Position numbers and translations under genes: made by a program. Below are positions 42,142 through 51,662 of a stretch of DNA of 64,000 nucleotides, in pieces (within the stretch, counting starts at the first letter, position 1; each line of letters begins with the position of its first letter). Below the pieces are notes generated by a model. It was not told the origin of the DNA, did not search any database, and saw only the letters and a list, made by a program, of their open reading frames with translations. Origin of the DNA: Dorea longicatena (GTDB lineage: Bacteria; Bacillota; Clostridia; Lachnospirales; Lachnospiraceae); NCBI RefSeq assembly GCF_025150085.1, contig NZ_CP102280.1:2739001-2803000 (forward strand), given 5' to 3'.

Positions 42142-42639
42142 CTACCGCATCATATGTTCTCTGTATCCGTCCAGCACACATTCCATCTTCCTTAGTGCCC
42201 GGCTGCGCTTCGACCGCACCGTATTCGGATTCAGTTTCATCATCTCTCCAATCTCCTGGCTGCAATATCCACCGAATACAGATAGACCCACTAAGATCTG
42301 TTCCTCTTCAGACAATACGAAAAAAGCCCTCCTTACATCAATCGCCAGATCATAATCCGGTAACGTGGACTGCTCTGGAAATTCTTCTTCTCTTTCCGGA
42401 GATTCTTTCGAAACTTTCTTCCATTTCTTCTTACATTTATTGGTAAGAATCGTAAAAATCCAGCTGCGGAATGCTTCTTCTTTTTTTAATTTATGTATAT
42501 TCTCGTAAGCTGTAACGACCGCTTCACTTACTGCATCTTCTGCTTCCTGCGGGTCCTTCATCAGGCACAGTGCATAACGGTACAGATCGCGGTAGGCAGC
42601 CTCGTACATTTCCGAGAATTTCTTTACACTGCATTTCAT
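42142..42639 (-). CDS. ECF-type RNA polymerase sigma factor
   Basis: Sigma-70-family protein of 165 residues with only regions 2 and 4. Region 2: DLYRYALCLMKDPQEAEDAV and EEAFRSWIFTILTNKCKKKW. Region 4: SVFGGYCSQEIGEMMKLNPN then TVRSKRSRALRKME. First gene of a two-gene unit with the beta-propeller protein. Such pairs usually control their own operon plus envelope functions; no matching promoter set was searched for. Confidence 0.92.
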   Translation of the reverse strand: MKCSVKKFSEMYEAAYRDLYRYALCLMKDPQEAEDAVSEAVVTAYENIHKLKKEEAFRSWIFTILTNKCKKKWKKVSKESPEREEEFPEQSTLPDYDLAIDVRRAFFVLSEEEQILVGLSVFGGYCSQEIGEMMKLNPNTVRSKRSRALRKMECVLDGYREHMMR

Positions 42640-42796
42640 ATCGTGCCCTCCCTCAGATATGAGTTTTTATAATTTTTTTGTTCTTATATATATTATCTAT
42701 ATATAAGAGTCTTTTGCTTCAAATTCTGTTGCATGTATCTTATCATATTTTTTTGTTTATATTGGAGAGAAAAAAGGTTATTAAAATAATTCTAAT

Positions 42797-43013
42797 TTAT
42801 TTGTTCACTTTTTTATAAAGTTCAATCATTTCTTCTGCCAGAACCTTGAATACTTCCGTACTCATCATCTGGTCTTCCGCATGTGCAAGGATGAGGCTCA
42901 TCTTCACGTCTTCACCGACCACTTCTTTCTGCATCAGATCTGTATGTGGTTCATTGCTCTGGCTTAAGAGTTCGTCGCCCTACTTGATCAGTTCTTCACG
43001 AACACATGCCAAT
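42797..43013 (-). pseudogene. PTS lactose/cellobiose-type IIA component, remnant
   Basis: The C-terminal half of a phosphotransferase IIA protein (family of ChbA/LacF). It can be read as EELIK-stop-GDELLSQSNEPHTDL, then MQKEVVGEDVKMSLILAHAE and DQMMSTEVFKVLAEEMIELY to TAA at 42797-42799. SLILAHAEDQMM matches the family's SLLxVHAQDHLM. An in-frame TAG replaces a likely Glu codon, and the N-terminal part is missing. Upstream bases pass into palindromic repeat f, whose insertion or a nearby deletion may have removed the 5' end. Confidence 0.8.
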
Positions 43014-43056
43014 CTTCAGGACCTGCCACTGACAGCTTCTTTCGAATGCACTGGCA
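43014..43056 (+). repeat. Palindromic repeat copy f (type A tail)
   Basis: CTTCAGGACCTGCCACTGAC continues into AGCTTCTTTCGAATGCACTGGCA. It abuts the broken 5' end of the PTS IIA remnant and precedes a terminator. Confidence 0.85.
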
Positions 43057-43064
43057 ATAAAAAA

Positions 43065-43105
43065 CACTCCGAAAGGTCACCTAAACCTTCCCGGAGTGCT
43101 TTTTT
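43065..43105. terminator. Terminator after the hydratase gene
   Basis: CACTCC (43065-43070) and AAGGT pair with ACCTT and GGAGTG (43093-43098). T-run follows on the plus strand and A-run precedes, so it can act both ways; the minus-strand hydratase ends 35 nt away. Confidence 0.8.
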
Positions 43106-43139
43106 GTCCGCATCTGTAATTTATACTATTATTTACTGC

Positions 43140-45419
43140 CTATCCTCTATAATAATTGATCAGACATCCTTTCAGGATGATCTCTCTTTCCGCATCGGTC
43201 ATATCACCAAGCTTCAGAGTGATCTCTTTCAGAGAATCTCCAACCACATAAGCCTTGATCTCGGCACTCTTATCTTCCACCGCTTTTCTGATCTCCGGCA
43301 CGAAGATATAGTCGCCGTTACGGAAGCTTAAGTTCTCGTAATCTTCCTCCGTGATAAATGGAAGCATACCCCAGTTGATCAGGTTCGAACGATATCTCTT
43401 GGTTGCATATTCGTTCGCAATATTTGCCCAGCCGCCGAGTACCTTCTGACAGGATGCTGCCTGCTCTCTTGCAGAACCATCTCCCGGTTTTACTGCAAAG
43501 ATCGTGCTTCCGATTCCGAGATTACCTTTTCCTGTCTCCGGATATGTCTCGTGGATCTTATCCATAACCGGTTTCAGTTCATCTAATACTTCTAACGGAC
43601 ACTGTCCTGCTTCAATTGCTTTCTCAGCTTTCTGTACTTCCTTCGCACGGCCTACATAAGCAGGATCTTTTCTGGACAATGCAAATTCTGCAAGTCCCAG
43701 AGGGTTGGATCTGTAAGATGAGGTCTCACCGGATGGAATCAGTTCATCTGTTGTGGTGACCGGATCATGGATCTCAGATACCACTTTCAGAAGTAAGTTT
43801 TCCGGAAGTGCTGCCATTGCAGGCCAGTCTTTGATATTTGGTCCGAACTTGATCTCTACCGATGGATCTGCTACACCATGGCTGTCGAAGACACGGTTCG
43901 CATAAATGTTCTTATCAAAATGATAAGTCTGTCCTTTATATTCCACATCCATGTCAGTTGCAGGTGTAAGGAATCCCTTATTTGCTGCTGTTGCTGCGAT
44001 GGAACGTGCATCCATAAGTGCAACAGATGCGATCTGTCCGCTCTGAAGCTTAGAGCCTTCACGGTTCGGGAAGTTTCTGGTTGAGTGACGAATGGAGAAC
44101 GCATTATTGGCAGGTGTATCTCCGGCACCGAAGCAAGGTCCGCAGAATGCTGTCTTCACAATCGTTCCTGCTTCCATAAGGTCAGCAACTGCACCGTTCT
44201 TTACAAGTTCCATGTAAATCGGTGTACTTGCCGGATATACGCTGAATGTAAATTCATCAGAACCAATGTAATGTCCTTTGATAATGTCTGCTGCAGCACA
44301 GATATTTTCAAATCCACCACCGGCACATCCTGCGATGATTCCCTGATCCACATATAACTGTCCGTTCACAATCTTATCCTGCAGAGAATAATTAACTGCT
44401 CCGTCCAGGCTTACGAGAGCTTTCTGCTCTACATCGTGAAGGATGTCTTTTAAGTTCGTTCTTACTTCGTCAATCGTGTACACATTAGACGGATGGAACG
44501 GCATTGCGATCATTGGCTTGATCTCGCTTAAGTTCACATATACCATACCGTCATAGTAAGCAACAGCTCCAGGATTCAGCTCTTTATAATCTTCGCTTCT
44601 TCCGTGAATGTCGTAAAATTCTTTAATCTTGTCGTCGGTCTTCCAGATAGATGACAGACAGGTGGTCTCGGTTGTCATAACATCGATACCGATACGGAAG
44701 TCAGCGCTTAATTTACTTACACCAGGTCCTACGAATTCCATTACTTTATTGTTAACATAGCCATTTCCAAATGTTGCACCGATGATCGCAAGTGCTACGT
44801 CCTGTGGTCCGACACCTTTCATTGGTTCGCCGTCTAAGTAGATTCCGACTATGCCCGGCATCTTGATATCATAAGTCTTATTCAGGAGCTGTTTTACAAG
44901 CTCCGGTCCGCCTTCTCCCATAGCCATGGTTCCGAGTGCTCCGTAACGGGTGTGGCTGTCTGATCCTAAGATCATCTTGCCGCCGCCGGCTAACATCTCA
45001 CGAGCAAATTGATGGATGACTGCCTGATGAGGCGGTACATAGACTCCACCGTATTTCTTCGCGCAGGTAAGACCAAACATGTGGTCATCTTCGTTGATGG
45101 TTCCTCCAACCGCACAAAGTGAGTTATGACAGTTCGTAAGTACATAAGGAATCGGGAATTTTTCAAGTCCGGATGCTCTGGCCGTCTGAATAATTCCGAC
45201 AAATGTAATGTCATGGGACGTCAGCTTATCGAACTTGATCTGCAGACGATCCATATTTCCTGAGGTATTATGCGCTGCCAGAATGTTATATGCCATCGTA
45301 TTCTTTGCAGCTTCCTGTGGAGTCACATCTTTACCTGTCTTTGCAGCAACTGCTTCTTTTTCTTCCACAATCTCTGTTCCATTCAGTAAATAGACTCCCT
45401 TGTCATATAATTTCAGCAT
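43140..45419 (-). CDS. Aconitase-family hydratase (YbhJ-like)
   Basis: Iron-sulfur hydro-lyase of 759 residues. The cluster Cys residues are visible in [32 protein letters not shown] and [34 protein letters not shown] and the late [17 protein letters not shown] (swivelling domain) are family marks. It resembles the E. coli YbhJ branch (about 750 residues), annotated only as hydratase, more than AcnA, AcnB or isopropylmalate isomerase. A CdaR-type regulator gene lies 68 nt upstream in the same direction, so a sugar-acid or tricarboxylate substrate is likely. ATG 45419 has AGGAGG upstream. Confidence 0.87.
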   Translation of the reverse strand: MLKLYDKGVYLLNGTEIVEEKEAVAAKTGKDVTPQEAAKNTMAYNILAAHNTSGNMDRLQIKFDKLTSHDITFVGIIQTARASGLEKFPIPYVLTNCHNSLCAVGGTINEDDHMFGLTCAKKYGGVYVPPHQAVIHQFAREMLAGGGKMILGSDSHTRYGALGTMAMGEGGPELVKQLLNKTYDIKMPGIVGIYLDGEPMKGVGPQDVALAIIGATFGNGYVNNKVMEFVGPGVSKLSADFRIGIDVMTTETTCLSSIWKTDDKIKEFYDIHGRSEDYKELNPGAVAYYDGMVYVNLSEIKPMIAMPFHPSNVYTIDEVRTNLKDILHDVEQKALVSLDGAVNYSLQDKIVNGQLYVDQGIIAGCAGGGFENICAAADIIKGHYIGSDEFTFSVYPASTPIYMELVKNGAVADLMEAGTIVKTAFCGPCFGAGDTPANNAFSIRHSTRNFPNREGSKLQSGQIASVALMDARSIAATAANKGFLTPATDMDVEYKGQTYHFDKNIYANRVFDSHGVADPSVEIKFGPNIKDWPAMAALPENLLLKVVSEIHDPVTTTDELIPSGETSSYRSNPLGLAEFALSRKDPAYVGRAKEVQKAEKAIEAGQCPLEVLDELKPVMDKIHETYPETGKGNLGIGSTIFAVKPGDGSAREQAASCQKVLGGWANIANEYATKRYRSNLINWGMLPFITEEDYENLSFRNGDYIFVPEIRKAVEDKSAEIKAYVVGDSLKEITLKLGDMTDAEREIILKGCLINYYRG

Positions 45420-45487
45420 GTTTTGTCCTCCTACTATCGTGTTATAAATATATTGAAATGTCTGAATTCAGACACTTTCTAACAAAA

Positions 45488-46573
45488 TTACTGTTTCATA
45501 TATTTCATATGATCCGCTACCATCATAGCAATCTTGAATGTCAGTGCATCATCAAATACACGAACATCCAGTCCAGTCTTCTTCTGAATCTTCTCCAGAC
45601 GGTACACCAGTGTATTTCTATGCACATACAGGCGCCTTGCCGTCTCTGATATATTCAGATTATTATCAAAAAATGTATAAACAGTCGTCAGTTCTTCTTC
45701 TTCGAAAATGTCTGCTTTGCCATCTTCGAATACTTCATTCAGGAACATCTCACAGAGTGATGCCGGAAGCTGATGGATCAGACGCCCGATCCCAAGTTCA
45801 TTGTATGCAAGAATTTTCTTCTCTACATAGAATACTCTTCCAACCTCCAGTGCCATATCTGCTTCCTTATATGATCTGGATACATCCTTTAACTCCTCTA
45901 CAATTGTTCCATATGCTGCTCTTACACTTACCATAGCTTCCATGTTCAGTGTTGTGACCAGCTCTTTGGCGATCTGTTCTACCTGCGGATAGTCATCGGT
46001 CGACTGCAATGATTTTACCAGAATGATATGTTTTTCATCAATTGCGGTTACGAAATCCTTTGTTCCCGTCGCATACAGACCTTTCAGTGTTTCCTGTACC
46101 AGAATGTCTCCTTCATTCTTCGGTTCGATTACAAATACAACCCTCTTAATTTCTGCCGGAATCTTCATCTTCTTTGCCTGATTATAGATATCGACCAGAA
46201 GCAGGTTATCCAGAAGCAGATTCTGAATGAACCGGTTCTTATCCATCCGTTCTTTGTATGCATAAAGAAGATTCCTAAGCTGGCTTGCTCCCATGCGCCC
46301 CGCCAGTTCCATACCATCTGCATTTCCCTTCAGCATCAGTATATAAGTCGGATCACTGTCCTCATAGATGCGGAACATTCCCATCTCATCCAGGATCATC
46401 TCATCCGGCTCTTCTTCATCATCACGGAAATCCTGAATCTGAAGCTCATACTCTGTCAGATTCTCATTCGTCCTTACAAGACAAAGTCCCTGCATATCCC
46501 ATATTGCACAGTCAAATCCGGTGATCTCCCTGATATCCTGCGCTGTTTTGTGTAATATCTGATTTGATAACAC
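45488..46573 (-). CDS. CdaR/PucR-type transcriptional regulator
   Basis: Regulator of 361 residues. The N-terminal part is a sugar-diacid-recognition-type sensor (LHKTAQDIREITGFDCAIWD, GMELAGRMGASQLRNLL), the middle is a GGDEF-like domain common in this family, and the C terminus is a PucR helix-turn-helix (LNISETARRLYVHRNTLVYR). The start is GTG 46573 with GGAGG 7 nt before it; the nearby ATG is out of frame. Together with the downstream hydratase it suggests substrate-induced control of a carboxylic-acid pathway. Confidence 0.88.
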   Translation of the reverse strand: MLSNQILHKTAQDIREITGFDCAIWDMQGLCLVRTNENLTEYELQIQDFRDDEEEPDEMILDEMGMFRIYEDSDPTYILMLKGNADGMELAGRMGASQLRNLLYAYKERMDKNRFIQNLLLDNLLLVDIYNQAKKMKIPAEIKRVVFVIEPKNEGDILVQETLKGLYATGTKDFVTAIDEKHIILVKSLQSTDDYPQVEQIAKELVTTLNMEAMVSVRAAYGTIVEELKDVSRSYKEADMALEVGRVFYVEKKILAYNELGIGRLIHQLPASLCEMFLNEVFEDGKADIFEEEELTTVYTFFDNNLNISETARRLYVHRNTLVYRLEKIQKKTGLDVRVFDDALTFKIAMMVADHMKYMKQ

Positions 46574-46669
46574 TCATTGTCCTCCATTTCCTGTCCGCAA
46601 TACTGTTCTTTGTGTCCTCTTGCATACTTGTATACATTTTAACACGCTAACGAACTGCATTACGAATAC

Positions 46670-46697
46670 ATTATAACAGATAATAACGCTTTAACAA
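46670..46697 (-). promoter_or_regulatory. Promoter of the CdaR-type regulator
   Basis: On the minus strand TTGTTA (46692-46697), 16 nt, TATAAT (46670-46675). About 97 nt of leader follow, containing a partial palindrome TGCATACTTGTATAC (46621-46635), a possible self-operator. Confidence 0.5.
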
Positions 46698-46732
46698 AGT
46701 AAAATTTTATTGTCTGCATAAAAAATGCAAAA

Positions 46733-46803
46733 GACCGGACGCTGTCTCACGCCCGGCCCCTCTTATATTCATCTGTTCCCCACGATTACCGCGGTCTTTA
46801 TTC
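46733..46803 (-). terminator. Possible terminator after the MsmX-like gene
   Basis: AAAGACCG and CGGTCTTT bracket a long loop containing CCGGGC; a T-rich tail follows on the minus strand. The large loop makes this uncertain. Confidence 0.4.
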
Positions 46804-46820
46804 CTATCTGTAATTACAGA

Positions 46821-47933
46821 CTAGTTAGTGATTGTAACCTGTGTCTCTTTATCAAATACGTGAATCTTCTCAGCATCCAGAGCAAATTTCACATGGTCAC
46901 CTGTTCTTGCTGTTGTTCTAGGATCAACTCTTGCTGTCATGCTTGATCCTTCATAGTCAAAGTATAAGAATACTTCTGCACCAAGCATCTCATATACACG
47001 GATCTTAGCTTCGATCACTGTATTAGGAGAAGTTTCGATGAACATCTGCTCATCATGTACATCTTCCGGACGGATTCCGAGAACAACTGTCTTTCCTGCA
47101 TATCCACCTTCGATCAGCTTCTTAGCTTTTGCCGGTGGAAGTTCGATCTCTGAAGGTCCTGCTACTAAGTATACTTTATCTCCGACAACTTTACATGTAG
47201 CGTCAACAAAGTTCATCTGTGGTGATCCGATGAATCCGGCTACGAACTGGTTGCATGGATGATCGTACAGAGTCTGTGGTGTATCTACCTGCTGAACGAT
47301 ACCTGCGTTCATAACTACGATTCTGGTTCCCAGTGTCATAGCTTCTGTCTGGTCATGTGTTACGTAGATGATAGTTGTACCTAATCTCTGATGTAATTTA
47401 GAGATCTCGATACGCATCTGTCCACGAAGTTTTGCATCCAAGTTTGAAAGAGGCTCGTCCATAAGGAATACCTTAGGATTACGAACGATCGCACGTCCCA
47501 TTGCAACACGCTGTCTCTGTCCACCTGAAAGAGCCTTTGGTTTACGGTCAAGCAGTGGTTCCAGATCAAGGATCTTAGCTGCTTCACGAACCATTTTGTC
47601 AATCTGGTCTTTTGGTACTTTTCTTAATTTCAGCCCAAATGCCATGTTATCGTATACTGTCATATGTGGGTACAGAGCATAGTTCTGGAATACCATTGCG
47701 ATATCTCTGTCTTTTGGCTCTACGTCATTTACCACTCTGTCTCCGATCTTTAATTCTCCGGAAGTGATATCTTCCAGACCGGCAATCATACGAAGTGTTG
47801 TAGATTTACCACATCCTGAAGGTCCTACGAAGATGATGAATTCTTTATCTTCAATCTCAAGGTTGAAGTCTTTCACTGCTTCAAATCCATTTGGATATGT
47901 TTTGTTAATGTGTTTCAATGATAAACTTGCCAT
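46821..47933 (-). CDS. msmX: Stand-alone sugar ABC transporter ATPase (MsmX/UgpC type)
   Basis: ATPase of 370 residues. Walker A GPSGCGKSTTLRMIAGLE, signature LSGGQRQRVAMGRAI, Walker B VFLMDEPLSNLDAKLRG, switch YVTHDQTEAMTLGTRI, then the OB-type regulatory domain (GKTVVLGIRPEDVHDEQMF). It has no permease or binding-protein neighbours, like the shared MsmX/MsmK ATPases that energise several sugar importers in Bacillus and Streptococcus. AGGAGG precedes ATG 47933. The symbol reflects this role by analogy. Confidence 0.88.
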   Translation of the reverse strand: MASLSLKHINKTYPNGFEAVKDFNLEIEDKEFIIFVGPSGCGKSTTLRMIAGLEDITSGELKIGDRVVNDVEPKDRDIAMVFQNYALYPHMTVYDNMAFGLKLRKVPKDQIDKMVREAAKILDLEPLLDRKPKALSGGQRQRVAMGRAIVRNPKVFLMDEPLSNLDAKLRGQMRIEISKLHQRLGTTIIYVTHDQTEAMTLGTRIVVMNAGIVQQVDTPQTLYDHPCNQFVAGFIGSPQMNFVDATCKVVGDKVYLVAGPSEIELPPAKAKKLIEGGYAGKTVVLGIRPEDVHDEQMFIETSPNTVIEAKIRVYEMLGAEVFLYFDYEGSSMTARVDPRTTARTGDHVKFALDAEKIHVFDKETQVTITN

Positions 47934-48012
47934 TGCTATAATTCCTCCTGATTTATAATCATTTTTATTCCAGTCGTTATCTGTTTCGTTCTGATAAAAG
48001 TATATAAAAAAA

Positions 48013-48041
48013 GTTCAACCCGGGTAATGCCCAAGTTGAAC
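48013..48041 (-). terminator. Terminator of the holB-rsmI operon
   Basis: On the minus strand GTTCAACTTGGGC and CCCGGGTTGAAC form a tight hairpin followed by TTTTTTTATA, 39 nt past the rsmI stop. Confidence 0.88.
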
Positions 48042-48079
48042 AATCTTTTTCTCTTTTTCTATACAAGTTGACGAACAGC

Positions 48080-48916
48080 CTATAAAAGTGCCTGGTAAAT
48101 ATCTCTTTTTCCTACACCTCTGTCTTTTGCCACCTGTTTCATCGCAGATTTTTTGTCCATTCCCTGTCCGAGATAAAGTTCCATATGTTCTTCGATACTC
48201 ATCTCTTCCCATCTGGCTTTTTCCTCATTGCGGATCTCTTCTCTGCTCTTTCCTTCGATCACCATGACACATTCACCCTTCGGCTCCTGTACATCATAAT
48301 ATGCCAGCGCATCTTCGATCGTTGTGGCAAATACGGTCTCGTGCTTCTTCGTAAGTTCTCTGCAGATGCTGATACGTCTGTTACCGAGAGTCTCCTGAAG
48401 CGTCTTCAATGTACGGACCAGTCTGTGCGGTGCTTCATAGATGACCATAGTTCTCGTCTCATCTTTCAGTTCCTCCAGAACGGCCTGTCTTTCTTTCTTA
48501 TCCGTTGGAAGAAATGCCTCAAATGCGAACCTTCTCGTTCCAAGTCCGGATATCGTAAGCGCCGTGACACATGCACAGGCTCCCGGAACAGCTGTAACCG
48601 TGATCCCTGCTTCCTGACACATCTTCACCAGTTCTTCGCCCGGATCAGAAATTCCTGGCATCCCGGCATCCGTGATCACTGCAATGTTCTCACCGCCTTG
48701 CAGACGTTCTACAAGTTTGTGTCCTTTTTCTATCTTATTATATTCATGATAGCTGGTCATCGGTGTCTTAATCTCAAAATGATTCAGAAGCTTGATACTG
48801 TTTCTGGTATCTTCTGCTGCGATCAGATCCACTTCTTTTAATATCCTCACCGCCCGGAATGTCATATCTTCCAGATTCCCTATCGGTGTTGCACATAAGT
48901 ACAATGTTCCTGCCAT
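48080..48916 (-). CDS. rsmI: 16S rRNA (cytidine-1402-2'-O)-methyltransferase
   Basis: SAM-dependent tetrapyrrole-methylase-fold enzyme of 278 residues that modifies C1402 in the ribosomal P site. The start GTLYLCATPIGNLEDMTFRA and the stretch ITDAGMPGISDPGEELVKMC are diagnostic; GKSREEIRNE and DRGVGKRDIYQALL close it. ATG 48916 follows GGAGG. It is the last gene of the conserved block with trmN6, ricT and holB, in the same order as Bacillus. Confidence 0.95.
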   Translation of the reverse strand: MAGTLYLCATPIGNLEDMTFRAVRILKEVDLIAAEDTRNSIKLLNHFEIKTPMTSYHEYNKIEKGHKLVERLQGGENIAVITDAGMPGISDPGEELVKMCQEAGITVTAVPGACACVTALTISGLGTRRFAFEAFLPTDKKERQAVLEELKDETRTMVIYEAPHRLVRTLKTLQETLGNRRISICRELTKKHETVFATTIEDALAYYDVQEPKGECVMVIEGKSREEIRNEEKARWEEMSIEEHMELYLGQGMDKKSAMKQVAKDRGVGKRDIYQALL

Positions 48917-49020
48917 CTCATACTCCTCCATCTTATGTTTGGTGCCTGCTCTGTATCTATCTGCCCGGTCCATCTGCTGCCATGGCTGCCATGGCTTTTG
49001 CGCCGTGATATTTTCCTTAC

Positions 49021-49767
49021 TTACGACGGACTCATTCCGTAGAGTGCAAGCAGTTCCTCCGTATAACTTCCATCTTTCTGATATACAACCAACGGCGGTT
49101 CTACCTGCATCCTCGGATTGCCACCCTTCATTCCCTCGATCAGAACCATATTCGGTTCTTTATCTATATACGGATATACCAGCCGCATACGCTTCGGCTC
49201 AATTCCATACGCACACATCTTTGTCATGATCTCCGGAAGCCTGAACGGTCTGTGGACCATATAGAATCTTCCTTTGACTTTCAGTATCTTCGCACTCTCT
49301 CTTAAGATATCATCCAGTGTACAAAGTGCCTCATGTCTTGCAATATACAATGCTTCATTCTGATTCTTCAGTCCGTGGTCTCCGATCATATACGGGGGAT
49401 TGGTTGTAATAACCCCAAAAGAGGCGGCTCCGAATATGGATGCTGCCTCCTTGATATCTCCCGTTACAATGTCGATCCGTTCTTCCAGCCCGTTATAACT
49501 GACACTGCGCCTTGCCATATCTGCACTCTCTTCCTGGATCTCCAGTCCTGTATAATGCAGTCCCGGATATTTTGCCTCCAGAAGTATCGGAAGAATTCCT
49601 GTTCCCGTTCCGAGATCCAGTGCTTTTTCATTCTTCTTTACTCTGGCAAATGCTGACAAAAGCACTGCATCCATTCCAAAACAGAAACGGCCCGGACTTT
49701 GAATGATCTCATATCCTTTGATCTGCAGATCATCCAGTCTTTCATTCGGAAGTAATTTAGTTATCAT
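49021..49767 (-). CDS. tRNA1(Val) (adenine-37-N6)-methyltransferase-like protein
   Basis: Class I methyltransferase of 248 residues. The SAM loop is ALDLGTGTGILPILLEAKY, and the N6-adenine catalytic motif is TTNPPYMIGDHG. Corresponds in position and motifs to Bacillus YabB. ATG 49767 overlaps the ricT stop region by 11 nt and has only a distant GGAG, so translation is probably coupled. The target tRNA is inferred from family. Confidence 0.9.
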   Translation of the reverse strand: MITKLLPNERLDDLQIKGYEIIQSPGRFCFGMDAVLLSAFARVKKNEKALDLGTGTGILPILLEAKYPGLHYTGLEIQEESADMARRSVSYNGLEERIDIVTGDIKEAASIFGAASFGVITTNPPYMIGDHGLKNQNEALYIARHEALCTLDDILRESAKILKVKGRFYMVHRPFRLPEIMTKMCAYGIEPKRMRLVYPYIDKEPNMVLIEGMKGGNPRMQVEPPLVVYQKDGSYTEELLALYGMSPS

Positions 49768-50668
49768 CTAATTTTGACGCTCCGTTCTTTTCTTCTAACG
49801 CCTTCAGTTCCTTCATCTCTTCTTTCGAAAGTCTTACGTCTTTCTTCTTACGTCTTGGTTTGAACTTCAGTTCTGCTGCCGGATATTCACGGATCTCTTT
49901 CTCGTCATTATCCAGCGTCACAACAACCTTAACCAGCTGGCGGAGCACGTTAACTGACTGTACATCTCCTCTTAATCCTTCCGGTGTCGTCACATGATCT
50001 CCGTTCGCCGGAAGATGGCTGTTCAGTTCTTCATATGTCTCTTCTTCATTCGTCAGACAACACATCAGTCTTCCGCAGACTCCGGATATCTTTGTCGGGT
50101 TCAGTGAAAGATTCTGTTCTTTCGCCATCTTGATCGATACCGGTGCGAACTCGGATAAATACGTGTGGCAGCAAAGTGGTCTTCCACAGATACCGATCCC
50201 GCCGCGGATCTTCGTCTCATCACGCACTCCGATCTGTCTTAACTCGATTCTGGTACGGAACACACTCGCCAGATCCTTTACAAGCTCACGGAAATCAATT
50301 CGTCCGTCTGCCGTAAAGTAAAACAGCACTTTATTATTATCAAATGTATATTCCGCATCGATCAGTTTCATCTCAAGGCCGTGTTTGTGGATCTTGTCTA
50401 AACAAATCTTGAATGCTTCTTTTTCTTTTTCTTTATTCTTCTCTTCTTTTTTCTTATCGTCCTCTGTCGCAAGACGGATCACGGATTTGAGTGGCTGTGT
50501 GATCTTGTCATCTTCCACTTCTTTCGGTCCGGTTACTACGGAACCAAATTCCACACCTCTTGCAGTCTCAACGATTACCTTATCACCGGTCTTGATCTCA
50601 AGTTTTCCCGGTGAAAAGAAATATATTTTTCCGGCAGTTCTGAATCTAACGCCTATTACCTTCGTCAT
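49757..50668 (-). CDS. ricT: RicT/YaaT (PSP1 domain, iron-sulfur complex subunit)
   Basis: Product of 303 residues with a PSP1 domain. The Cys cluster CGRPLCCHTYLSEF and VCGRLMCCLTNEEE matches RicT, which with RicA and RicF forms a complex carrying iron-sulfur centres that promotes mRNA maturation by RNase Y, and sporulation and competence in Bacillus. RicA/RicF partners are not in this window. A Lys-rich tail (KFKPRRKKKDVRLSKEEMKE) could bind nucleic acid. AAAGGAG precedes ATG 50668. Confidence 0.93.
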   Translation of the reverse strand: MTKVIGVRFRTAGKIYFFSPGKLEIKTGDKVIVETARGVEFGSVVTGPKEVEDDKITQPLKSVIRLATEDDKKKEEKNKEKEKEAFKICLDKIHKHGLEMKLIDAEYTFDNNKVLFYFTADGRIDFRELVKDLASVFRTRIELRQIGVRDETKIRGGIGICGRPLCCHTYLSEFAPVSIKMAKEQNLSLNPTKISGVCGRLMCCLTNEEETYEELNSHLPANGDHVTTPEGLRGDVQSVNVLRQLVKVVVTLDNDEKEIREYPAAELKFKPRRKKKDVRLSKEEMKELKALEEKNGASKLDDN

Positions 50669-50672
50669 ATGA

Positions 50673-51662
50673 TTAGTTCTCCTTTATGGTCAGGAACAAA
50701 AGCTCCATAACCAGATCGAAGTTAACATTCGCTTTCAGTCTGGCTTTCGCTTTCTCAAGGCTCTCCAGGATCAGTTCGATTCCTTCATAAGAGCTCTTTC
50801 TCGCCTGTTCTTTTATACTCTGTAACTGGTCTTTGAATACGACCTTGTCAATCTCTTTTGTTGCTTTATATAATAAGACATCCCTGTACCAGATCATGAT
50901 AATGTCCAGGTAGTCTGTGATCTCTAATTTATATACGGATATATTCTTAACCGCAGCAACGATTTCATTTAATTCCATCTCATTGATATGCTTCAGAAGC
51001 TGTACCGCTTCTTCTCTGATCTCGTTAAAATGATCGGAATTGGCCAGCATGATCGCACGTCCCATATTACCCTGTGCAAATGCCGTGCACATATCTGCTT
51101 TATAATCCGGAATCTCCAGATTCTCCATCAGATACTTTTTGATCAGTGTATCTTTGATATTACGCAGCTTTAACATTACACATCTGGAATTGATCGTCGG
51201 AAGTAATGTCTCCGCATTCTCCGTCAGCAGCAAGAAAACTGCATATGACGGCGGTTCCTCGATCGTCTTCAGGATCGCATTCTGTGCCTGCGGTGTCATC
51301 ATATCTGCCTGTGGGATAATGTAGACTTTGTACGGTCCCTGATATGGTTTGATATCCACAGTGTTATTCACCTGTGTACGGATATCATCTACGCTGATGC
51401 TGTTCGGCTTTTCATGTGTCACACGGATAATGTCCGGATGATTGCCACTCTCTGCCTGCTTGCAGGAATGACATTTTCCACACGGTTCATTGTCCCCGGT
51501 CTCACACAAAAGCGTCATGGCGAACAGATTCGCCAACATCTTCTTACCGGAACCTCTCTCCCCGTTCAGAATATATGCATGAGAGACCCTGTTATTCTCT
51601 ACTGCACTGCTGATATATTTTAATATGTCTTTGTGGCCAACCACATCTTTAAAGCTTCCCAT
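50673..51662 (-). CDS. holB: DNA polymerase III subunit delta'
   Basis: Clamp-loader subunit of 329 residues, AAA+ fold. ILNGERGSGKKMLANLFAMT is the P-loop region, a zinc module is seen as CETGDNEPCGKCHSCKQ, and the SRC motif appears as INSRCVML. It overlaps the guanylate-kinase gene by 14 nt, and its stop is 4 nt before ricT. Length is right for Firmicutes delta'. Confidence 0.93.
   Translation of the reverse strand: MGSFKDVVGHKDILKYISSAVENNRVSHAYILNGERGSGKKMLANLFAMTLLCETGDNEPCGKCHSCKQAESGNHPDIIRVTHEKPNSISVDDIRTQVNNTVDIKPYQGPYKVYIIPQADMMTPQAQNAILKTIEEPPSYAVFLLLTENAETLLPTINSRCVMLKLRNIKDTLIKKYLMENLEIPDYKADMCTAFAQGNMGRAIMLANSDHFNEIREEAVQLLKHINEMELNEIVAAVKNISVYKLEITDYLDIIMIWYRDVLLYKATKEIDKVVFKDQLQSIKEQARKSSYEGIELILESLEKAKARLKANVNFDLVMELLFLTIKEN

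Noticed and set aside
46733..46803. Riboswitch or structured leader between the msmX-like and CdaR-type genes
   Set aside because: Only one long-loop stem was found, better explained as a poor terminator; no known riboswitch consensus seen.
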